A stretch of DNA of 64,000 bases, taken from positions 113,758,511 to 113,822,510 of the forward strand of contig CM060968.1 of NCBI GenBank assembly GCA_030765045.1, in the 5' to 3' direction. The DNA comes from Tenodera sinensis. Lineage: Eukaryota; Arthropoda; Insecta; Mantodea; Mantidae. Made by a program: the position numbers and the translations under genes. The notes below the pieces were generated by a model. That model was not told the DNA's origin. It saw only the letters and a list, made by a program, of their open reading frames with translations, and made no database searches. Position 1 is the stretch's first letter. The number at the start of each line of letters is the position of its first letter. Below, one piece after another: positions 39,751 through 52,600 of this stretch.

Positions 39751-41291
39751 GGCATCAAATGAATGATTTAATCTTTAAAGCTTACTTTCAATTTACCTCT
39801 TAGAGCTGCGTACCTTTTATTTTTATTTTCATTTATTCCCCTTGTAGTTGACACTACTGCTGTGTATATAATGTGAAAGTCTGTTGTATCCCTATTTACT
39901 TGTATATTTAATTCCCCTCTTCCCGCATTTTCTTCTTTTTGTTTTTGCCTGACTTTACTTTATATGATTTAGATTCGTGAAGTTACAGAAATTCCTTTGC
40001 TCCTAGAAATAAGTTTGCTGCATGATCATTGAAATATGTTAATATAAGTGCTGAGGCTTTCACGGCCTCTCTAATATTTGGACTCGGGACTTCACTAATT
40101 GGATCACCCTGAAGATGCTGGATGCAGTTTTCAGCGAAACGTCGGAGGAAGGCAATCCAACTCGACCACGGCCCACAAGCCCGGAAAATCTACTTAACAT
40201 AATTGAAATATGTTGTTTCAATATTTTCTCATTTTCATAATTTTTTGTAATTAATGAACCCGGTGAGAATCATTCGCACACGAGTTGATCAACTATGTGA
40301 AATCTAGACTAATTTGAGATCTAGTCGTTAGTTGCTTAGAACTAGTAGAGTTGTTTTAGCTCAGTTCTGACAGGCCCACCGAGTACCAAGTTTTCTACTG
40401 CTGGAGTTAAGGAAAAATCAGAGTTTAACAGGAAAAGAAGACTGCAAGACGTCCAGTAAAGCTCTTTGACTCATTTTCCCTGGGAAATCTTTTTAAATGA
40501 GGGGCACTGACTATTACTAATAATACTATAACGCTGAGGACCATTGCGTTGCCATAAATTTTTTAATTTTGTATACTCCTTTGTATGTTCTCTCCAAGAA
40601 TCGTACAACAAATTCACAACTTCAATTCAGGGCATTTCTATTTAATAGTAGCAGTAGATGTATTCTAAACGCTTTCTCAGGCCTTCACAATTCGCTACGT
40701 TTTCCTCATGAAAAATGCATTCAGGGAATCTTCAGCGAACTATCAACAGTTTACTTCGGTAATCGTCCCCAACCTTCCATTCAGATAACAGCAATTCCTT
40801 TTTGCCTTACTCAAACCGTCAAGCTATTCTTATCCTTTTCCCACAGCATCTATTAGATTACGTTTCCAATTGAAATCCGTGTTGTCGGAAGTGGATGCGT
40901 GCTGAATTTGCGGGGATGGCAGTTTGCTCAAGTCTGTTCACAACAGATCAGTAAGAGAGGACCCGTACCTGTTGCCTATAATAGATTTTCTACCAGAGGC
41001 ACGCACTACTGATGTAGAGGCTGCAGCTTCAGTAGGGAAGAAGGTGGCGCCGTAGAAGTCGAGTCCGTTCTGTAGAAGGATGTTGCACTCCTCCAGAGAA
41101 GCTAGAGTTACTCGGATAATTGGAGGCGGTGCAGCATTTGCACCTGCTGGCGCCCCAGTACCTCCTGGAACTCCCGTGGCTTTGTCAGGTGCTGAAACAT
41201 TAAAGTCAGTCACGCATATTATCTGTATGTTTAGAGTGCACATTTTATATCCCATATAAAAAGCGGGTGGAAGGTACTGCTTTGGCCATAC

Positions 41292-41339
<48 letters not shown>

Positions 41340-43602
41340 AACGCTGAAAAACCAAGTAGTGAAAAATATTGAATGTATTAGCGTTTATGTTCAGCGACTA
41401 TCTCTTGTTTGTGCCAGTTACAGAATTTCTCATTACAAAGCTCAGATATCTGAACCTTTTTACTCGGTGAATTGTAAAGTACTGTTTAGTGATTTATGCT
41501 GAAGAGTTTGGTCCCAAATTCCAAACTCCAAAGATAACCGCACCTTCCATCTTTAACCAGAACCAGTCACTCTCATTCCCTGGAAAGGACATGTATACAA
41601 AGAGTGCCAAAGAAAACCTTCAAAGGGTTTCTGGGGTGTTTTAAGGTATGAGCTTCACCGCTAACCTGGGCGTTCATCAAGTTTTCCCCTTAGACTTTAA
41701 CCCCTTCAAAGGCGTGTTCTCACTAGTGAACACGGTATGGCTATCAATTATGACAAAAGGTCTGTATGACAAACTGAATGCACTCACTGTTAACTATTTT
41801 AACACCTATGATTGAGACCGTAAACATATTTCGTTTCTACGCCATTTTGTAATCTTTGTTGTATTCATAGGGGTAAGTATTTACCAAAAGCAGTGGCGCA
41901 CCCTTACAACGTAACCTAAAGCAAGCAATGAAATAGTCCTTGACTACGTATAACAATAAGTACAGTGACATAGATTCAAGGTGCACTGAGATTTCCTTTA
42001 GAGCTCTTTCTACAACCTCCTCAAACCTTTGTACAACATCCTCAAAGTGAATCAAACTTCATGTCTGGGCAGTATACGACTCCACAACAAAATGTAGAAA
42101 GTTACCCACAGTGCTTCGTGCAGCATCTCGTTTAACAATGTGAACATACAAACCTGCAGTAGTGTTGGTGGTTCCAGGACTCCCAGCAGCCACACCGGTG
42201 GAGGAAATTCCAGCGGAGATAATGGCATCCTTAGGCAGGCGCGTCACCTCAACAATGGAATGAAATTTGTAAAGCGAATGTCGAATATCTTCCTCTGGTA
42301 TTTCTTCAGGAATCTCCAATACAAAAACGGTGAACGTCTTCTGAGGGCGACAAGGAATAGGTATCTGAAAAATGGCATCAATTAAACCTTCACTCATTAC
42401 ATCAAAGAGTGCTATTCAATTTGACAGTGGAGAAAGGACAGCAATAGATTTGTAACAAAGTAACTTGCCTCTACTGTATACACCAAGGAAGAAAAAACAA
42501 ACATAATAACTGTAAAAGAAGGAACCAAATCAAGACATCAGCTGAGCGCTGTCAAATAGAAGTTTTTCCAAAAATGCTTGTAAGCTGTTTATACTACTTC
42601 TGATTAACATAGGCCTACAATTATTGCGCAGTGACAAATAAGCCCAGTTACTTTTTCTATCCCGTTATTTCCCTTCTAAAACTAAATCACAAAACGGACA
42701 TCTTTGTTATCGTTAACACAATCTACAATTCAGTGACCTTGTAATTCTGTCCACTCGTAACCTTGACATGTAATTCACTGTTTTTCAGTTCTACTATTCC
42801 TATCTCACAAACTGAAGACCGCATAACCAGCTGGGATGTACCGTAGTGCTGTCCACGTCCAACTTCCAGTACTGCACCTCATTCATGACACCTGTGGTGG
42901 GAAGAGATGCTGGACGTAGTGATCGGGTGGTAGGTCCTGGCTGGGTGGGCTAGTGTGCCTCGGGGTTACGCTACGTTACTGTTCTTTTTCTTTTTTCTTT
43001 GTTTCCAATTCACAGATCACGTATTTGAATTAGTGTCTTCTTTCAACTGGTATTTCTCTAAAATTAGATACAATAAACCTTTGTCACAGTTACTGCAATT
43101 GCACATGCTATGTTTAACAATCAGCGTATCTTTGAGAAGATATAATTCAGGAGAACGGCTAACGAACTATGTCCTATTTCTGTGCTTCCATTCGACTGAG
43201 AGTAGTTCTACAGCTATCACTAATTGTATTAATGCGCTCGTTTATTTTTGGTGCTCATCAATTTCAAAAGTTTCAGAACAATGCAATCAGAATATCTCTA
43301 GCAAGGCTCTAGTAAGCCTTTTAAAGCGCCGTGGAGTAAGGAAATTGTTTTAGAGTTGATTGAATGCAATCCAAAAAGCAGAAAACGGGAGCTTATCTCT
43401 CACAAACAAAAGATAAAAAGGGTTTTTTCATTTTCTATTATAGTGTGTATGCTCGAAACACGACTCACATCGCTGAGTGGTTATAAACTGCAGTTAGATT
43501 TTTTTCCTACCAAATAAGTTTATTAGTGATTCGTAATTTAACCATAGATGATTTGCTTCATTTAATACGTAATTACTTAAAGCAAAAGTATTATGACATG
43601 AT

Positions 43603-43651
<49 letters not shown>

Positions 43652-46600
43652 AAGAGCAATATCAATAGTAGTATGTTTTTTGGCCCGACAGCCCATGGAG
43701 AAGCTAAATCTATCAACCCAACTGCCAACTGAGGGCCTCACGCTAACATGAACATTGCAGATTGGTGATGGTTCAATACAAACGCTGTTAGAGGTATAAC
43801 TGCAGATATTTTGATAAACGGTGTCTTAATTCACTTCTGTTTTATGTATGGTCATACCTGCGCAGAGAAATGACTAATCTCGGTCTAATGGACTACCCTT
43901 TTGTTTCATGCCTCAATGCGTAACCTACTGGCCTTATAGAAAGCATTGAAATTCGATTCCGGTACACCATTCGTTTTCACGAGACCAACCGACTTGCTCT
44001 GGTCGTGCCTTCTGTGCTCATTTTGGTTTTGGTGATCCACAGATTGCTATCTCCTTATGATGTTGAGTGACACTTTGTATTTCACTTCGCAAAAAGTTAC
44101 TTTGTTGATTTGGTTTGATCGTTTTTATACGTACTCTTTACTCTTGAGGTAGATGCATTAAATTACAAATTCTATCAGAAATTCAAATAATTTAAAATAA
44201 ATAATTAAAATTAACTCTTCATATGAACCGTGAGATATCACCTCCTTTAGCTGGAACCCATTTGAGTTCCTTGGATCCAATCCACTGCTCACGCAGCACT
44301 AAATTAGATAATGCAATAGGAAAAAAGGTGTTGCAATCAAACGACTTTATCTAGTATCGCTTAGTTTTAAACAGTTACAAACTATTTTTACGAATGCCTG
44401 TTTCCTATCTACTTCGTTATCCATGGAAAACATTATCCACAAATGTTACATGTTTACTTTCAGTATAAAGGGGATAGAGGAAACCGAATCAACGGTCATG
44501 TGTTCAAGTTTGGGGAGTTATATGTAAGTGTAAAAATTAATCTTTTATGACATAGACAAGCCAATAACGGGAATATACCGAAAAAGGCTGTAGTGAATTT
44601 TAAAGAGGCCTACATTAACGTATCTAGTATTTGTGTAGCTCTCATAGTTTACCAGTTACGCTGAAGTCCTTCCGAATGAAGATGACTAAAAGTTGTTTGT
44701 GATTTAAATAATACCTCAAATATACGGTAGTTTAATCAGCATCGTTAAAGCATTCATGAGAAAATAAAAAATAACAAAATAATTTGCAATTTAAGGACCG
44801 GAGTGAAAAAAGGTTATTTTGTCAAGTATTGAAATTAAAGATTTAAGTTTTAGAGGCAGAAATATTTCCAGCAATAAAAGAAATGTCTACCAAATTTCAG
44901 TTCAATTTTCTTGATATACTAATTAACTTATAGGTATAAATTACATTGGATGTAATCAAAATCTATCCCCTCCAACAGACGTTGAACTTGAAAGTTGATT
45001 TTTTGAAATGACATTTCTTATTATCTTTGTAACAATTTAGAGGGTGCAAATTTTTATATAATAGTTTTTCTAAAACTTTCTTTTGATACCGCAAGGTGAA
45101 ACATGTCATAAAACAGCGCATTATTGTATTATTTTTTTAAAACAAAATTATAACCAATATCAAAATCCAATCGGACATATTAGTACACATATTCTGAACT
45201 ACACTGGAAACAAATTTTAGATTTCTAGCTAGATTTTTGTAGAAGAAGACATGTCTTGAATATGAGAAAATAACAAAACAAACAAAAAAAGTTGTTTCCG
45301 AAGAAGGTATGCAGGTATGTTTTCATCTGATTTGGTTCATTTATTTGCGTAAGGTGATATACTGCACTTTATTTACGCCATTCCGAAACAGTAATAATCT
45401 CGTAAACACACAAAATTATTTCAAAAGTAAAATCAAATGCACACGATCAGCTTGTAAAGAACGAAAATCTGCCAAGCCAAATAAGAGCATTATAACTTCA
45501 TGAATCAACAAATGAAAAGTGGAAAGCACTGCTCCCAAGTTATTTATTGGAGAACTTGTTCAACTAGGCTACTGAATGAATAGGCAGAAGAACACTTAGC
45601 GCCTTGTTTAAAAAATTATGCCTCCATGAAGGGGGAAGGTGTAGGCATGCCCATTTAAAAGGCAGAGACATACCGCTTTAGAAAAGGCGTGCAAAATGTG
45701 TGCCCCCCCTCAACAGGAGATTAAATATATTCCTTAGGGTGTGCTGCATTTTTTTGATCACAATAGAACTCCAAATTTTTCTACCAAAGAGGCCAAAATG
45801 TCACTTCCATGTTCTCTTAAGTGTTTTTGAATGGATTTTCCCTAAAATCGTCATGTAATAGATATGAAAATACAGGACATGCATATCAAATAAGCTGTTC
45901 GTTGAACATTTCATTTTATTTAGGCTGTTTAAGAGACACACACGCACGCACACACATACCAATAAAAACGTTTTTTGAAAAATTATTTTCTTATTCAGGA
46001 AGTCCCTGCAACATACGTTTCTGGCAAAATCTCGACACCGAAGTGTTACGTGAAATAGAATATGTCCTCTTGCTTAAGGTAGATGGCAGGGAAAGTAAAG
46101 AGAAAAAATTATTCTACCACATGCATTATCCTCGAAATGGCTCCCTTAGTTCCTCTGTTACCATATGCCAACGTTTCCGTACTATAAGACCATTTGATTT
46201 GTTAGTGATAAACTTAGAGTTGAGTCACGTTACAAATTGTACAAAAGCCAACTTCTCTCACTCTGGGATAGCTAGAATCAAGTAAAATGTGAAGAATAAC
46301 TTGACTCTTAAACTAAGCATCTGTTGACAATGAAGGCAACACCGTTTGAATAAGAACGTTTAAGCAGATTTTTGGTGCGCGCTCACTCTCTATTCATTTA
46401 TTATATTACACTAGCAGCTCATTTTTCCATTGCTTTAAGCAGCCATGGAAAACAAAGATTAATTAGAAAACTTGCCAAAACTTAAACTTTAGCATCGTGT
46501 ACTGCCAGTTTCCATATTTGCCAGATTGGTGAATCGTGGAAACCAGGACTGTAAGAAGAAACTAGAAGCAACTGTTTCATTAAAATACGATAAAGTACAT

Positions 46601-49600
46601 ACTAAGCATGTTAAGCTAGCTACTGTAAACTTGTTCTGTTATCTTCAGGAAATAGAGCGTGACCAGTGGAGTATTGCATGAAGTATAAATTCTCGGACGT
46701 AATTTATTTCTTGTCAAAAAATTAAAATAAAGCAAAAATTTACACTTGTTCTAAAGCAAATCATATTTGCACGAATAAAAGTACCTTTTACACAATGATT
46801 GATTTTCATTATTAACAATACGCGGAGAAAAAACGTTGTGAATTAGGTTGCCAAACAAAACTTAACTGATTTCTTTAATATTATACATAATTAGTTTAGT
46901 GTAAAATGGGCACAGTGTAATTGTATGCACAAATAAAGATTGGTTGCAGAACCGGAATGCATTCCTAGTGTAATTGGTGGGTAAATAGATTCAAAAGTGC
47001 TGTGGTTTATTGCATATTACATACTTTACCATGTACTGTAACTAATTGCTCAAATGTTTCTCTCCACCTCCTGGCTCAATTTTTGCCAGTTCTAACTCTC
47101 ATTTGGATACACTGCAGAATCGTTCTAATGCGGGGGTAATGCAGGTCCCCCAACAGCCGTGTTATTTAGGGCTTTTACTGTATTTCATACATCTGAAAAT
47201 TTGACATATCTTACCTGTTAATGGACAGTGGGACAAATTTAAACTTTCAGGTCCCTTACTGGCTTCTCCTTTCTAATTTATTTTTACGATAACTTAAACA
47301 CACAATTCAAGTATCTGCAGTTGTCGTATAATTTAAAAATATTAAAGTTTTCAATGAAACTGTCGTATTTTTAAGAATAAGAAGTGACCTTGCTCAGACG
47401 TGCGCGAATGACATCACACAAAGCAACAATGGTGGGGGTAAGTTTCCACCAACAGCCTGCTGGCTAGTGGGTTAGAAGTCGAAGAGATACTAACCAAACA
47501 CCCCTTTTATCTTGCAATAGACAAGTGGGCTCGACCATGAACTACTGCGCAACATTACGTCACACGCCACCTCTAAAAAATACCTCTGTATGTTAGTTTT
47601 ATCAGAACAAACTGGCAACACTGTAGATTGTGTGGATACCACTGTGCCTAGCTCAGTAAATAAACAAACATCTTGAGAACATAAACAAATACCCTGGTAT
47701 TTCCCTCCGTGTTTACTGTACTTGTGTGGGCCAATCGCAAGGGTTATCTCCCAAAAAAATGATCCGAAAGCGAAAGTGCCCGACCTGTTTGCATCGAGAA
47801 ACCAGGTTAATTCCCTGACCAACATCAACGTAACGTTGTCGACTTATTTTGCATCTGAAACGGCAGCTCAGAGTATTTCTTCGCGTCTTTTAAGTGATTA
47901 ATTATTTCGAAATTCTCTGTGATGTCCCATAATTACTACCGAAGCCATGTCAGAAATGCTACTCTACGAGTCTTACAAGTAACTGTTATCTTCGTACATT
48001 CTTGTGAAATTACGCTTACAATTTGGAACAAAAACCCACCACTCAAATAAAAGTTCACGAACTAACCTACGAGTGTTTACGCAGAGACAGCAAAAGGAGG
48101 AAAATGATATACCGAGGACAAGAAACGTAGCAACATCTTGCGATGTTGATGACTTAGTAAATAGCGTTTTCACTTTGCGTCAAATTTGTTGCAAATAGCG
48201 TTTCGCGAAGCACACCCAAGACGTTACAAGGTAATGGGATATCATAATTACTACATTATGCATTTCCATAATAAGGTATTCAAGGTGGAACGACTACAGC
48301 ATAATTGAAGTAACAAGATGATGCCGTTGAAAGTGAGTGGGAAGAGGATCATGATAGTCATCAACAGTAGAGTGGGGTGCGGTTAGGTTGACATTTACAC
48401 CCTGCGGGCCTCTTGCAAGAAATTTCTCAAGACAAGGCATCTAATCTCCACTTCTTGACACTTTGGTAGCACTGCTACGTCTTCTGAAAGCCACGTAAAC
48501 AGTTCTAAACTATACACACAAAGAGAATTTGTCGCCTGACAACAGTGTTGGCTTTCCCCTCGCTGGAATATCTGGAAACCTCCAGCTCACCAAGATTCCT
48601 CCATGACAGAAAATGAAACTTGTTTCAGCAGAAATGGGGATGTGGAAACATGTATTGTCACATGTACTTCCGAGGGATATATTAACATAAACTGTCAGCA
48701 GTGAGGGCTGACTAAAAGACGAACATACAAAAACACCCTGACGTTACATTCACATGCCCTTCTCTCCTCATTCTTTAACAAGATGCGAGATATTGGAAAG
48801 TAAGGCAAATATTTTTCCTGCCTTGGTATTGCAGCTGGGATGCTGAAATTTCAACAATATACAGTTTGAAATGTTCACTATAGATGATGTTTGTTTTTCA
48901 TGTGCGAGAGAAGCGTGAACTTTAATGGCGGCTTGTTAGGAACAGCGAAGTGAAACGTGAATTTTATGAGCTAAAGGTCCTAACGCTAGTAAACTTCACA
49001 GGGACAGCGTGACGTATATAGGTAAAACTCTATGAATCGTAGCAGTGTCTTCAGGTGATGTGCATTTTTCCAAGACCGCAGATATAATCTTTTTGATTCC
49101 TGACTAATTTTGAAAATTAATTACAAACCATACACTCAAGCCTAGAGTTGTAAAACTATGGTAGGTTTCGCAGACATCAATATGACTATGGTGTTTCTCC
49201 TAGCAGAATTTTCAGATAATAACCTACTCACATTACCTGTGCCTTAGATGTGTTGCATACCTATCGGGCGTAATCTCATATTGATCGCTTTGTTTGCGTG
49301 TTTTATCAGATTCCTCTAGAAACCGGAATCGTGAACTTCGAGTCTTCTCGAAGCTGAGAGAGGGAAGATATTACAGTTCAGATCGAAGACACTGATAGTG
49401 ATCATAAGTAATGATATTTTGAACCGCAGTTTTTGTTTTATCACAATAACCAATGAATTGTTTGAATTGTTAATTAAATTTCTTAATTCGTTGCAATTTT
49501 ATTATGTTTCTTTCCCCACTAATACCAATGGTAATCCTACCATTTACATCATTTATGTAATTATCGAACCTAGTTTTGGTAGAGCGCAACTCTAGCCCAG

Positions 49601-52600
49601 ATCTTGCACCGTCGGATTTTTAGCTGTTTATTCCCATGAAGAAATTCCTGGCCGGTCAACGCTTTGCAACAGATGCAGAAGTGAAATTAGCATCCACAAA
49701 TACCTATACTCCAACCGAACGGGCTTCTATGAACAGGGTATAACGAAACCGAGATCACCATGTAAGAAATGTATTGAAAAAGTTGACCACTACATAGGAA
49801 GTAGCCAAAGGACATCAGTTAATTCATGAATTGTATTGGTTTTTCACCTTCTAAATTTTTAAAAAAATAATTATAGCAAATTATTAGTTTCCCATACCGT
49901 CTCAAATTAATACAATAGTTTATTCTTAAATTTTATATAAACTAAGATAAATGCTGGTAGGAATAATTATTTTATTACATATTATTTCCCTGCAGGTAGA
50001 AGCGGAATAGGAGGATACTTTAGGGATAAAGGATCATGTGCCCGCATCTGCCTGTGCACAGCATAACTCCAGAACGAATAATCCGTTAAATAAGAAACTT
50101 GATAGTTAATTTTAACATCTTTCTAGGATGTGACTTCCAGATTTCAATAAAATCCCCACTACCGCAAACTGCCGTTTGCATAGAAAATGTTTCAAACATT
50201 TTGATGTTTTCAAAAATAACTGTACGATTTTAATTAAAATATGTTTGAGATATTTTCCTAAAAATTGTGGTGTATACTTTGAATTTTCTGGGAATAGGCT
50301 CTGAAGTCCACATCTAAGTAACTGTAAAGTGTAAGATATAAAGAATGTCTTACTGCAGAAAAATATAGACCTCGTAGTTGTGCCAATTTATGGGAAATAT
50401 ATCTCTTTTGTGGAGTTTACCTTCCCGAGATATTACTTGTTCATGGTTGAAATTTTTCAGTAGTTATACTTTTCTCAAATTAAGAGCGCTATATGTTTTC
50501 GTTTTTACCTTCATTTTCTGGTCTGTGGTCCTTGGAAACCATTTATTCATCAGGGTATGTTTCTATTAAGGTCATAAACACATTTACTTTCTCACTTATA
50601 CTTTTAAACTTCAAGAATGGAGAGTAATCCTAGTTAAAGAAAGACTGAGAATCCAACTCAGGACTTCTAAGTTTGGAATCTAGCAATGCTAATCACCAGA
50701 CCACGGAGACAGTCTTGTGTTTTCTTTAGCCATGTTAAAGACTGCAATTTCAAGGTCACGTGCTTCTAAAACATTTGACTTCTACTTAAAGCCTAATAAA
50801 GGAAGTGCAGTCTTAGAATAGTTTATACAAGAATAGAGAAATCATATCAGTGCAAAATAACAGATTTTTAAAGTTGTCACTTTGCTTTGTGAACTTGACA
50901 TCCACTCCCGGAAGAAATGTTAACTCCTACACACTTCAGAGCAGAGTAGTAAGTCTTAGCCCACCATTTAAGGGAATCTTAGCACTACAAATGATTACTA
51001 CGGTTATTTTGCTCACGTCATGTAGTTTCTGTGAATTACTAACGAACTTAGATCAAATTTTATGACGATAAAAAGAACTACTAAGTGTTATCATATATCT
51101 GTAAACCCAAGGCAAATTTATCTCAAACTTAAAATTATAGTCCAACAAAATAAAACATTCTTTAAACAACTTTAACTTGCATTTAGTAAAGTGCCTGATT
51201 TAAAAGGGTTATCGCGATAGGATAAATTCTAATAAGTAATTGGCATCAATTTTTGGGATGGTAGTATGCTTTTTGAAGCGTAATGGCTGATAATTATAAA
51301 ATGGTATAATTAAGAAAATAACCTCATCTTTCAATTGTTAAACAGCAACGGGAAACATCTTATTGCACAAAAAGTACATCTTGCTAAAACACACAGTTTG
51401 TTAAGATATTTTGAAATATTAACCATTTTCGAGATACTGTTTGTCACTGATTTGAAGTGTTAAGTACTTTCACATAGGGCATGGAATTTCAAAGCGATCC
51501 TATTTTTAAAAAACTAAGAAAAAACTGGCTTTGGCTTACTCTATCTTCCTTATACTACAACTAAATGTGTAAGGAAGGTTTATCTGGATCAACAACAAGT
51601 AGATAGATTAGTTTGAAGAAAGTGAGTAGGAAAAGTAATGTGAATGCTAAGCATAAGATTTTATTACTAAGATATGATATTTCCTCTAATTATGCCATAG
51701 CTCTGTTTCAGTCAGTTTTAATTTAAAACGACGAAAAGTGTGATTTAACTGGCATGCATAAAGGACTTAAATTCGTTATGCAAATATATCAGTGAATTGT
51801 ATTTTACAAGAATGAGGTGTAAACAGAGTTCTGTAAATGAGAGCGGTAATTATTTTAATCCCAATAACTACATACAATATTTTATACGTAACCATTTAGT
51901 AATGCCTGCTTACCTTCTGCCGTTCCATAATATGATCGTTGATTTGTAAGTAACAGTATCATTCAATAAGAATTATGATCTCTGTGCTTCAATGTAGATC
52001 AAACATTATTCTGCTGGTTACAGTAATGCTATCCAGAACAAAAGAACTACTGCTGTGCTTTTAGACATGGCGAATGATCTTGCTAGGATCTGCGCGACTG
52101 ATGTCATGCAAGTTGATAGTGGGTGTAACGTCTCTATTTCCTACTTGAAATAAACAGCAGGCTGCTAATAATGGGAGCGGGTACTGTAGTCAGACACAAT
52201 CCCGCGATGTTCAGTGCACGGAAGTTGGAGAGTTAAGATAACTTTCAAGATATACGTTTCATTTAACATGCAACATCTTAAACATCTGGCATCATAATCG
52301 AAATCATTAGGGCCATTTTATAGAGTGAAAGTGTTTGATAAATTCTCCTTGTGAAGGCGTTTTTGTGGTGGGTGGATTTTCTTGAAGTAGTTAGTCTTGC
52401 AGTCATGTTACTTCAATAAATCATTCCATACTTAAATAGGTATAAATACTTGAAGTCTGACACAACTGTGGTCTTATAAATGCAAAAGTGAACTTGATCA
52501 TAAACCATTGCTTAACTTCCACCCACTTGCTACGCTTAAAGGAAATGCCACTATAATGCACGCCTGGGGAGCGCTACTCCGAAGTTGTGAAGTCATTCTT

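Larger units (their letters stand above)
31557..40968 (-). other. Intron 3 of the split gene
   Basis: About 9.4 kb. Contains the palindrome, R3 copy 1, two hammerhead-like motifs and an A run. 32750-37420 shows no recognisable element. Confidence 0.75.

Noticed and set aside
42059..42397. Independent small gene of 112 codons
   Set aside because: The codons outside 42154-42364 lie beyond good splice sites. The middle is exon 2.
45821..46285. 154-codon plus-strand frame
   Set aside because: Most of it is the 3' part of repeat R1, including the CA tract. Other R1 copies do not keep the frame.
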